Shown here piece after piece: positions 7,292 to 13,071 of a stretch of 13,849 nucleotides of DNA. The notes under the pieces were generated by a model. The model saw nothing but the letters and a program-made list of their open reading frames with translations, was not told the origin of the DNA and ran no database searches. How positions within the stretch are numbered: position 1 is the first letter of the stretch; every line of letters starts with the position of its first letter. Made by a program: the position numbers and the translations under genes. This DNA is from Bog-564 sp035509915 (GTDB lineage: Bacteria > Actinomycetota > Acidimicrobiia > Acidimicrobiales > UBA8190): NCBI GenBank assembly GCA_035509915.1, contig DATKIB010000048.1:1-13849 (forward strand), read 5' to 3'.

Positions 7292-7307
7292 GCTAGTGCT
7301 TGCCATA
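7283..7307 (+). repeat. Direct repeat TGCCATA in the tetR/efflux intergenic region
   Basis: TGCCATA occurs at 7283-7289 and again at 7301-7307, 18 bp apart. The first copy is within the near-palindrome TATG-C-CATA (7281-7289). Placed over and just after the -10 region of the transporter promoter, these are candidate operator half-sites, but TetR sites are usually inverted repeats, so this remains a guess. Confidence 0.3.
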
Positions 7308-7330
7308 AACCCCCGTTCGAAGGAGCACCC

Positions 7331-8788
7331 GTGTCCACACAGATCGCAGAAGCGGGAGCGGCGCCACTGACCCGCCGGGGCCCGCCGTCATTAACAGCCG
7401 CCTTGGTGCTGCTGGCCACCGTCCAGCTCATGGTCGTGTTGGACACCACCATCGTGAACGTCGCTCTTCCGTCCATCGGCCGTGGCCTGGGGTTCAACCT
7501 CGGCGACATCTCCTGGGTCGTCAACGGCTACGCCTTGACCTTCGGTGCACTGCTCCTCTTGGGTGGACGCAGCGGCGATCTCCTCGGCCGCCGCACCATC
7601 TTCGTCGTGTCGCTGGGTGGCTTCGCCGCCGCCTCCGCCCTCGCCGGCCTGGCGCAGAACCCGGCCATGCTGATTGTTGCCCGCCTCGCCCAAGGCGGCG
7701 CCGCGGCGTTCGCGCAGGCCACCGCTCTGTCGCTGATCGTCTCGACATTTGCAGCAGGGCCCGGTCGCAACCGCGCCGTCGGCATCTTCGCTGCCATGGA
7801 GGGCCTCGGCGCCGGCCTCGGCCTCCTGCTGGGCGGCGTCATCGTGCAGAACATCTCGTGGCGCTGGGTCTTTCTCGTCAACGTTCCCGTCGCAGCCGCA
7901 GTGGCCGTCCTCGCCCGTCGCATCATCCCCGCCCCGCCCCGAGAGCACGGCCGCATCGACATGATCGGTGCGACGGTCGCCACGGCAAGCCTGGGCGCTC
8001 TCGTCTTCGGCCTCGCCCAAGCAGCAGAGCACGGCTGGAGCAACCCGTGGACCGTGGGACCCGTACTAGCCAGCGTGCTCGGCCTGGCCACATTCGTGAC
8101 CCTCGAGCGCCGGTCCGCCCATCCGCTGATGCCGCTGTGGGTGTTCGCCGACCGCAACCGAGCGGGCGCCTACCTGATCCAGGCCCTTCTCGGCGCCGCG
8201 CTCTTCGGGTTCTTCTTTTTGAGCACCCTGCTCTTGCAGAATGTCTACGGCTACAAGCCGCTCAAGGCCGGCGCCGCCTTCCTGCCGGCCACGGTGATCA
8301 TGATGGTCGCAGCCGGCCTCGTATCCCGCGTCGTCGCCCGCGTCGGCGTACGCCCATTGATCGCCAGCGGTACCTCGATCGCGGCCGTAGGCATGTGGCT
8401 GCTCGGCGGGTTGCACCCGCACAGCGCCTACCTGCCCGGGATCCTCGTACCCATGATCGTGCTCTCGGTGGGCTTGGGAATGGTGTTCGTGCCCGCCACC
8501 TTGGCCGCTGTGTCAGGCGTCGGTGAAGACCACTCCGGCCTCGTGTCCGGCGTCTCGACCACCGCCATCCAGATCGGCGGCGCCATCGGTGTGGCGATCC
8601 TCGCCACCGTCGCCGCCACGACCGCCGCCCACCCGGCTCTCGGTACGCCGATGCTGCAAGCGGTCACCGACGGCTACACCCACGCTTTCCGGATCGGTTC
8701 ATTGCTCATCGCTGGCGCCGTCCCCATCGCCCTGGCCTTGCTGCGCCTCAGGCCAAGTGCGGGGCAGCGAGGCGCGCGGCCGGTGTGA
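7331..8788 (+). CDS. MFS drug-efflux transporter, DHA2 (EmrB/QacA) family
   Basis: 485 residues from GTG 7331, chosen because GAAGGAG lies 5 nt upstream and the first membrane helix starts at about residue 21; longer in-frame starts would run back through the promoter and the tetR gene. Inner-membrane proton-driven exporter, likely 14 helices. Signatures: LDTTIVNVALP (about 37-47, helix 1 of the DHA2 family), motif A GGRSGDLLGRR (78-88), motif C-like GLGAGLGLLLGG (158-169) and WRWVFLVNVP (177-186). The second half has the usual PLMPLWVFADRNRAGAYL segment. Substrate cannot be read from sequence; hydrophobic antibiotics or biocides are typical. It is divergent from the tetR gene with an 87-bp gap and is probably its target. 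Confidence 0.93.
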   Translation: MSTQIAEAGAAPLTRRGPPSLTAALVLLATVQLMVVLDTTIVNVALPSIGRGLGFNLGDISWVVNGYALTFGALLLLGGRSGDLLGRRTIFVVSLGGFAAASALAGLAQNPAMLIVARLAQGGAAAFAQATALSLIVSTFAAGPGRNRAVGIFAAMEGLGAGLGLLLGGVIVQNISWRWVFLVNVPVAAAVAVLARRIIPAPPREHGRIDMIGATVATASLGALVFGLAQAAEHGWSNPWTVGPVLASVLGLATFVTLERRSAHPLMPLWVFADRNRAGAYLIQALLGAALFGFFFLSTLLLQNVYGYKPLKAGAAFLPATVIMMVAAGLVSRVVARVGVRPLIASGTSIAAVGMWLLGGLHPHSAYLPGILVPMIVLSVGLGMVFVPATLAAVSGVGEDHSGLVSGVSTTAIQIGGAIGVAILATVAATTAAHPALGTPMLQAVTDGYTHAFRIGSLLIAGAVPIALALLRLRPSAGQRGARPV

Positions 8789-9033
8789 GCCTTACGGTTC
8801 CACGGGCCTCCTAGAGAGCGTCCCTAATGCGCGAGCTCCCGGCATGAGGGCAGTCTTCCAGGTCCCGAGGTGCTCGATGGGCACGCATGTTGGTGGCCGG
8901 ATGCGGAACCTGACCAGGCCCACTCAGGACGGGCGAAGCCGCCCATAACGACGAACATCGCCATGTGACGACGTATCCCGGAACGCCGGTACTGAGACCA
9001 CCTCAGGACGAGTCTTCTGTTCGAGATTTGAGC
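8789..9033. other. Intergenic region, no gene seen
   Basis: Nothing with a recognisable domain in any frame. A 5-bp hairpin GGGCG/CGCCC at 8931-8944 is too weak and too far from the transporter stop to call a terminator. The region ends at an inverted repeat upstream of the YCII gene. Confidence 0.5.
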
Positions 9034-9051
9034 GAGTCACATTGCTGACTC
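9034..9051 (+). promoter_or_regulatory. Inverted repeat upstream of the YCII gene
   Basis: GAGTCA and TGACTC form a perfect 6-bp inverted repeat around CATTGC, ending 49 nt before the ATG at 9101. It could be an operator for an unseen regulator or a small RNA hairpin. There is no U run, so a terminator is unlikely. Confidence 0.35.
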
Positions 9052-9100
9052 CTCATCCGTCATAGAGATGATCCGTGAAGCAACCGAGCTGGAGGCAACG

Positions 9101-9457
9101 ATGCAATACGTACTGCTCATCTATCAGGGCACAACGCCGCTTCCGACCAACCCCGATGCCTGGGCGACGTTGTCGGAGGAGGAGCAGAAGGCGATCTATC
9201 AGGACTATGGCGCGCTCAACAAGACTTCAGGAGTCTCGCCCGGTCTTACGCTCGGCCTGCCTCAGGACGCAACCACGGTGCAGGTCAAGGACGGCAAAAC
9301 CGTGACTCGGGAGGGGCCGTACTTGAGCGAAGGCGCCGGCGGTTATCTCGTCTTCGAGGCCGACGACCTCGACGCCGCAATCGAGCTGGCATCGCGCATC
9401 CCCGCAGCGCGCCTCGGTGGCGCCATCGAGATTCGCCCCGTAGCTACACATTGGTAG
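9101..9457 (+). CDS. YCII-related (DGPF-type) protein
   Basis: 118 residues. The ATG at 9101 is set by GGAGG at 9091-9095; an upstream in-frame ATG at 9068 lacks this. The protein starts MQYVLLIYQG, the family's first strand, and has the signature loop as TREGPYLSEGAGGYLVFEA (EGPY instead of the usual DGPF), followed by DDLDAAIELASRIPAA and a closing strand IEIRPV. YCII-related proteins are small cytoplasmic ferredoxin-like-fold proteins, sometimes with hydrolase-like activity and often encoded beside ECF sigma factors and SRPBCC proteins in actinobacteria. Here the SRPBCC neighbour is present 346 bp downstream but no sigma factor is in view. Exact reaction unknown. Confidence 0.9.
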   Translation: MQYVLLIYQGTTPLPTNPDAWATLSEEEQKAIYQDYGALNKTSGVSPGLTLGLPQDATTVQVKDGKTVTREGPYLSEGAGGYLVFEADDLDAAIELASRIPAARLGGAIEIRPVATHW

Positions 9458-9546
9458 CAATCCGGACGACGGTCCGCGAAATACGACATAGCCAACTAAC
9501 CCCGTCGAGCATGCCGTACCTCGCGCCGCGGCTCGCAGGACAACCG

Positions 9547-9810
9547 TTACATAGGGGGCCGCGTGTCACTTATGGCTTTCTGCTTGTCCTTGAGACCGTA
9601 ACCACTGATCACCGACGCAATCGTGGCGCAGGTCGTGACACTGCCGCCCACGGAGTACCCTGGCTGTTCTCCGGACGCAAGCAGAAGCGTCGCAAGGGAG
9701 CGTGGAGCAGCCACAGCAGGCTCGCTCATCGACATAGTTGCGAGGGCGCTTGCGAGAACGAAGCAACAAATCAATGCCGGAAGATCGCGAACTGGAGGAC
9801 GCCATGACAC
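9547..9810 (-). CDS. Possible small secreted protein or its remnant
   Basis: The 346 bp between the YCII and SRPBCC genes has no plus-strand gene, but the minus strand carries an 87-codon frame. From GTG 9810 it begins with two arginines (SWRPPVRD), a hydrophobic stretch (LICCFVLASALA) and an A-V-A-A site, which looks like a Sec signal peptide. It is followed by LATLLLASGEQPGYSVGG, which resembles mature regions of actinobacterial secreted proteins with an LPGY-like motif. It stops soon after, so it may be a truncated gene. There is no good ribosome binding site, and the start overlaps the SRPBCC start by 7 bp on the opposite strand. It could be chance. Confidence 0.28.
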   Translation of the reverse strand: MSWRPPVRDLPALICCFVLASALATMSMSEPAVAAPRSLATLLLASGEQPGYSVGGSVTTCATIASVISGYGLKDKQKAISDTRPPM

Positions 9811-10268
9811 GAGCAGGAGTGGAGACTGTGGAGCGGAAGATCGCATCGCCTCCTGAGGCGATCTTCGCCCTCATTGCCGACGCCCGGCGGCATCGCGACA
9901 TCGACGGGTCGGGGAGCGTGGTCGAAGCCACGGGTGAGTCCGCGCCTCTCGGGCTCGGCAGCGTGTTCGGCATGTCTATGCACCTCGGCATCCGGTATAA
10001 GACCGCTAACACGGTCACGGAGTTCGAGCCCGACCGGCGGATCGCATGGCAGACGAGGCCGACAGCGTTCTACGGCAGTTTCACCGGTGGACGCACATGG
10101 CGCTATGAGCTCGAACCAGTCGACGGTGGCACGATCGTCCGCGAGACCTGGGATGTCTCCACTGAGGCACCCCTGACCAGGCCTCTCATTCGCCGCGCGG
10201 CCAAAGTGACGCGACGGAACATGGAGCAGACGCTCGAGCGCATCGAGAAGCTGGTGACGAAGACGTAG
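9804..10268 (+). CDS. SRPBCC (START-like) family protein
   Basis: 154 residues from ATG 9804, which has GGAGG at 9794-9798; a further in-frame ATG at 9774 is less well placed. The fold is a helix-grip hydrophobic cavity. The N-terminal strand VERKIASPPEAIFALIADARRHRDID is the usual opening of polyketide-cyclase/dehydrase-type SRPBCC proteins (quoted up to HRD), followed by GSVFGMSM, VTEFEPDRRIAWQT, WRYELEPVDGGTIVRETW and a long C-terminal helix. Such proteins bind or modify hydrophobic ligands. The neighbouring YCII gene is a common companion. The ligand cannot be inferred. No signal peptide is present, so cytoplasmic. Confidence 0.88.
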   Translation: MTRAGVETVERKIASPPEAIFALIADARRHRDIDGSGSVVEATGESAPLGLGSVFGMSMHLGIRYKTANTVTEFEPDRRIAWQTRPTAFYGSFTGGRTWRYELEPVDGGTIVRETWDVSTEAPLTRPLIRRAAKVTRRNMEQTLERIEKLVTKT

Positions 10269-10486
10269 AGGACATCGGGATCGTCACGTCTGATCTGTTG
10301 CGGAGGTTCTGATAAGGGACACGTGTTTGGGGATAATTACTGGCCTGCACACTCTCATAAGGTGGACCACCCGGCCCTGTGCCGAGGCCGTCTGGACCGT
10401 TGAGACACGCGCGCTTGGGCTCCTCGTACGCCCCATTGGAATTGGGTGATGCAAAATGTTGCCGGTACGGGCCCGCTCGGTTGGAC
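10269..10486. other. Intergenic region with a relatively AT-rich patch
   Basis: Between the convergent SRPBCC and PPOX genes. The patch about 10305-10365 (with GGGGATAATTACTGG and TCATAAGGTGGACC) has lower GC than its surroundings and looks unlike the flanking coding DNA. It might be an old IS end, but I could not match it to a defined element. Confidence 0.3.
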
Positions 10487-10897
10487 TCAGCCCGATCGGG
10501 TAGGGCCGACCCGCTCCATAGTTACCCGGAGCAGGACACGTTGTTCTCGGACCATCGCCTCTCGATAGTCGTCCCAGTCCGGGTGCTCTCCGGCCACGCG
10601 GCGGTAGTAGTCGACCAGACCCTCCATGGCTTCGGGCAGGGCCACCACTTCGACCGGGCCTTCGACTTGAGCCCACGCCCCGAAGAAGCCGTCGTTGAGC
10701 AGACAGAGCCAGGCCCAGGGGCGGCGGCGAAGGTTCTTGACCTTCATGGCTGTCTCCCGGCTGCTCACCAACACGTGGCCCCGGTCGTCGATGGCCACGG
10801 CGACTGGGGACAGCTGTGGAGCTCCATCTGATCGGGTGGTCGCCACGATGGCGCGGTGGTTGACGGTCAGAAATTGGCGGACTTCCGCGATGTTCAT
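10487..10897 (-). CDS. PPOX-class flavin/F420-dependent protein
   Basis: 136 residues from ATG 10897 (GGTGAG upstream); a longer frame to 10948 adds residues that do not fit the family. Split-barrel protein of the pyridoxamine 5'-phosphate oxidase superfamily, close to the Rv1155-like F420-binding group common in actinobacteria. NHRAIVATTRSDGAPQLSPV is the first beta hairpin, with cofactor phosphate contacts expected from LVSSRETAMKVKNLRRRP. The middle strand WAQVEGPVEVV and the helix LVDYYRRVAGEHPDWDDYRE complete the fold. Such enzymes reduce or oxidise small molecules with F420 or FMN; the substrate is unknown. It is transcribed toward the SRPBCC gene and away from the DUF1801 gene. Confidence 0.9.
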   Translation of the reverse strand: MNIAEVRQFLTVNHRAIVATTRSDGAPQLSPVAVAIDDRGHVLVSSRETAMKVKNLRRRPWAWLCLLNDGFFGAWAQVEGPVEVVALPEAMEGLVDYYRRVAGEHPDWDDYREAMVREQRVLLRVTMERVGPTRSG

Positions 10898-11025
10898 GGG
10901 CTCACCGTATGCCACGTCGCACCGACCGATCAGCCACCTGCGCCTCAAGCCCCAGCCGGCGATAGGGGGCAGTCGCGACGCTTAGCCTCTTGACCTTGAG
11001 CGGAGGCGTCACGAGAATCGGATAC

Positions 11026-11391
11026 GTGTCCAGCGGCGAGATTGATCAGTACTTGGCGGATCTTGAGGAGCCGAAACGGTCCACTCTGCAGCGACTGCGC
11101 CAGACGATCCTTGAATTAGTCCCACAAGCCAAAGAAGGGATCTCATATAAAGTCCCGGCATTCAGAGTCGATGGGAAGGTCATCGCCGGGTTTGCTGCTT
11201 TCAAGAACCACCTGAGTTACCTTCCCCACAGCGGTTCGGTGTTTCCGTTGCTTCGAGACGAAGTTGCAAGCTACAAGACGTCCAAGGGAGCGCTCCAGTT
11301 CCCCGTCGACTCACCGCTTCCGAAGCCCCTAGTCGAGCGACTCATCGAGGTGCGAATCGCCGAAGCGTTCCCCGAGGGAACGGAAGGATAA
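11026..11391 (+). CDS. DUF1801 (YdhG-like) protein
   Basis: 121 residues from GTG 11026; a TTG at 10990 in frame would add 12 residues. Neither start has a good ribosome binding site (GGAGG at 11002-11006 fits neither), so the start is uncertain. The protein opens with EIDQYLADLEEPKRSTLQRL and has the hallmark ISYKVPAFRVDGKVIAGF, then FKNHLSYLPHSGSVF, YKTSKGALQFPVDSPLP, and a final helix VERLIEVRIAEAF. DUF1801 has the frataxin-like fold of YdhG. A role in iron handling has been suggested for some members, but none is shown here. It is divergent from the PPOX gene and ends 86 bp before an IS element. Confidence 0.88.
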   Translation: MSSGEIDQYLADLEEPKRSTLQRLRQTILELVPQAKEGISYKVPAFRVDGKVIAGFAAFKNHLSYLPHSGSVFPLLRDEVASYKTSKGALQFPVDSPLPKPLVERLIEVRIAEAFPEGTEG

Positions 11392-11491
11392 GTCCGCTTG
11401 GTTTGAAACAGCGCTCCGGTGAGCCCAAAACAGTATTGGGGGGCCTGTCAAGACCGTACGTGAAGACCTCAACCCAGTGACCTGCCCCCGA

Positions 11492-12337
11492 TTACGAGTC
11501 CACCAACTCTGAGAGTCCGGCTTCCTTGACGAGCCACTTCTCGGCGAACTTGGTCGGTGCCAAGTACCCGAGCGACGAGTGAGGCCTATACGTGTTGTAG
11601 TCGATCCTGAAGTCCTCGGCCAGCACCTTGGCCTCGAGGAGCGTCTCGAAGATCTCGCAGTCGAGCAGCTCGTCTCGGAGCTTGCCGTTGAACGACTCGA
11701 TAAAGGGGTTCTCCCAGGGGCTTCCCGGCTCGATGTAGGTCGTCCCGGCGTGCGAGAACCGACTCCAGTCGCGCAGAGCGTTGGCGGTCAGCTCGGGGCC
11801 GTTGTCCATGCGCAGCAGCTCGGGGCGTCGACCGGTGCGTGCGACGATGCAGTCGAGGATCCTCACGGTGTGGTCAGAGTCGATGGAGCGGTCGACCTCG
11901 ATGGCGAGGGCCTCCTTCGTGAACTCGTCGGTGATGGCCAGGATCTTCAAGGTGCGAAGGTCGGTGGTCTGGTCGAACAGGAAGTCGATCGCCCACACCT
12001 GGTCGGGACGGCTCGCTCTCAGGCGGTTGGCGGGGACGGTGGAGACCCCGACCCGATAGCGCTTCTTCGGGCGCCGAAGCACGCGAAGTCCCTCGTCACG
12101 GCACAGGCGCTGGATGCGCTTGTGGTTCACGCAGAAGCCCTCCTCACGCAGGAGGGCCGTGAGGCGGCGATAGCCATAGCGCGGCCGCTTCCTCGCGAGG
12201 GACCTAAGGCGCTTTCGGATCCGCTCTTCCTCGTCCGGGGCAGAAGGGCCTGGTCGCCTCTGGGTGGAACGGGGTTGGCCTAGGAGTCTGCAGGCCCGGC
12301 GCTCGGAGAACCCGTGTCTTTCTTGGATCATCTTCAC
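11492..12337 (-). CDS. IS3-family transposase OrfB (DDE integrase)
   Basis: 281 residues from GTG 12337; the frame is open further up to the slippery site at 12373, so the main product is probably an OrfAB fusion. It has an N-terminal HTH_21-like part (RYGYRRLTALLREEG) and an rve integrase core. The catalytic triad is D118 (VWAIDFLF), D178 (LLRMDNGPEL) and E214 (NPFIESFNGKL), with the 35-residue spacing of IS3 enzymes. The C-terminus YRPHSSLGYLAPTKFAEKWL is the normal end (quoted in part). Catalyses cut, copy and joining of the element. No internal stop or frameshift. Confidence 0.94.
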   Translation of the reverse strand: MKMIQERHGFSERRACRLLGQPRSTQRRPGPSAPDEEERIRKRLRSLARKRPRYGYRRLTALLREEGFCVNHKRIQRLCRDEGLRVLRRPKKRYRVGVSTVPANRLRASRPDQVWAIDFLFDQTTDLRTLKILAITDEFTKEALAIEVDRSIDSDHTVRILDCIVARTGRRPELLRMDNGPELTANALRDWSRFSHAGTTYIEPGSPWENPFIESFNGKLRDELLDCEIFETLLEAKVLAEDFRIDYNTYRPHSSLGYLAPTKFAEKWLVKEAGLSELVDS

Positions 12338-12360
12338 CGCCCGACGGCGCCGTGCCGGGC

Positions 12361-12648
12361 TCAGAATTTTCCCTCAGCCACATCCTTCAAGGCTCTGATG
12401 TCGAGGGCCTGGTCGGCCACGATGCGCTTCAGGCGGGTGTTCTCGTGCTCGAGCTCCTTCAGGCGCTTCACGTCGTCTGCCTGCATGGAACCGTATTGCT
12501 GGCGCCAGCGGTGATAGGTCTGCTCGGAGACCTCCAGATGCCGGCACACCGCCGGGATGTCTGCTCCCTCGTTGAGCAGCCGGTCCGCTTCGCGCAGCTT
12601 TCGGACGACCTGCTCGGGTGTGTGACGTCGGTGCTTCACCTTGATCAT
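12361..12648 (-). CDS. IS3-family transposase OrfA
   Basis: 95 residues from ATG 12648; GTG 12639 also fits (GGAAGGAGG lies 9 nt before it) and ATG 12666 is an upstream option. HTH_Tnp_1 DNA-binding domain: HTPEQVVRKLREADRLLNEG, then VCRHLEVSEQTYHRWRQQYG. A leucine-zipper-like coiled coil follows (KRLKELEHENTRLKRIVAD) for dimerisation. Ends AEGKF just after the slippery heptamer. Binds the element ends and, as OrfAB, carries the transposase to them. Frame is -1 relative to OrfB. Confidence 0.93.
   Translation of the reverse strand: MIKVKHRRHTPEQVVRKLREADRLLNEGADIPAVCRHLEVSEQTYHRWRQQYGSMQADDVKRLKELEHENTRLKRIVADQALDIRALKDVAEGKF
12367..12373 (-). other. Programmed -1 frameshift site (GGGAAAA) of element 1
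   Basis: On the minus strand G-GGA-AAA lies in the OrfA frame 3 nt before its TGA; slipping back one base gives GGG-AAA in the OrfB frame. The OrfB frame is closed by a TGA immediately upstream of the heptamer and open from there to its own stop. This is the canonical X-XXY-YYZ arrangement of IS3 elements. Confidence 0.8.
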
Positions 12649-12694
12649 CCTCCTTCCGCCCAACATGGTGGGCAAGAGGACTCTCACAAGTGGT

Positions 12695-12715
12695 TGACCT
12701 GGACCCCGAAAATCA
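12695..12715 (+). repeat. Left terminal repeat of IS3 element 2
   Basis: Begins TGACCTGGACCCCGA. It closely matches the end of element 1 at 11478 (TGACCTGCCCCCGA) in the same orientation, and downstream both read AGTCCACC. So the two elements share related ends, although their OrfA and OrfB proteins are clearly different. Confidence 0.65.
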
Positions 12716-12759
12716 GTCCACCGTTGTGAGATTCTGGCCGTGATCCGCCGGAGGTGGAC

Positions 12760-13071
12760 ATGGCTTTCACGTATTCGACGCCGTTCCGAGAGGCAGCGTG
12801 TCTGCGGATGCTCGCCGGGGAGAGCGTGGACGTGCTCTCCAAGGAGCTGAAGGTGTCTGCCGCAACTCTGCATCGTTGGAAGAAACAGGCGCTGATCGAC
12901 GCGAATAGGAAGCCGGGCCTGAAGAGCTTCGAACCCGATGAGCTCGCTCGAGCGCGGAGGCGCATCAAGGACCTCGAGAAAGAGCTCGAGATGGTGAAGG
13001 CTGCCAGTGCACTGTTCGATGGCAAAGAGGTGGTGCGCCCAAAAGGCTCGGCCCAGTCGTCAACGGACTGA
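12760..13071 (+). CDS. IS3-family transposase OrfA (element 2)
   Basis: 103 residues. The ATG at 12760 has GGAGG 5 nt upstream (12750-12754). HTH domain: STPFREAACLRMLAGESVDV, then LKVSAATLHRWKKQALID. A charged coiled coil follows (ARRRIKDLEKELEMVKAAS). The frame continues through CCCAAAA and ends at TGA 13069-13071. It differs from the OrfA of element 1, so the two elements are not copies of each other. Confidence 0.92.
   Translation: MAFTYSTPFREAACLRMLAGESVDVLSKELKVSAATLHRWKKQALIDANRKPGLKSFEPDELARARRRIKDLEKELEMVKAASALFDGKEVVRPKGSAQSSTD
13038..13044 (+). other. Programmed -1 frameshift site (CCCAAAA) of element 2
   Basis: C-CCA-AAA in the OrfA frame; slipping back gives CCC-AAA in the OrfB frame, which then reads PKRLGPVVNGLTRLGYSE and runs to the end of the window without a stop. 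Pattern X-XXY-YYZ, as in IS3 elements. Confidence 0.78.

Larger units (their letters stand above)
11478..12694 (-). mobile_element. IS3-family element 1
   Basis: About 1.2 kb with two overlapping-phase genes, OrfA and OrfB, on the minus strand. The OrfB-side end is TGACCTGCCCCCGATTA (11478-11494), overlapping the OrfB stop. On the other side, the element's inner repeat GGACTCTCA (12678-12686) is an inverted match to 11510-11518, and similarity continues for about a dozen bases. The outer ~20 bp expected (a CAGGTCA end on the plus strand) are replaced by the left end of element 2. Coding capacity looks intact, but the OrfA-side terminus seems lost, so mobility is doubtful. Target duplication was not identified. 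Confidence 0.82.

Noticed and set aside
7391..8032. Minus-strand 213-codon frame over the efflux transporter
   Set aside because: Antisense shadow of a high-GC membrane protein gene, low-complexity product.
7858..8526. Plus-strand 222-codon Arg/Pro-rich frame within the transporter
   Set aside because: Alternate-frame shadow with no domain.
8931..8944. GGGCG/CGCCC hairpin as transporter terminator
   Set aside because: Five-bp stem, no U run, about 140 bp past the stop.
10305..10365. AT-richer patch as an IS end remnant
   Set aside because: Suggestive composition only; no terminal repeat or transposase fragment could be shown.
10491..10500. Perfect palindrome CCCGATCGGG
   Set aside because: Lies at the very end of the PPOX gene, overlapping its last codons; a 10-bp GC palindrome is expected by chance here and has no U run.
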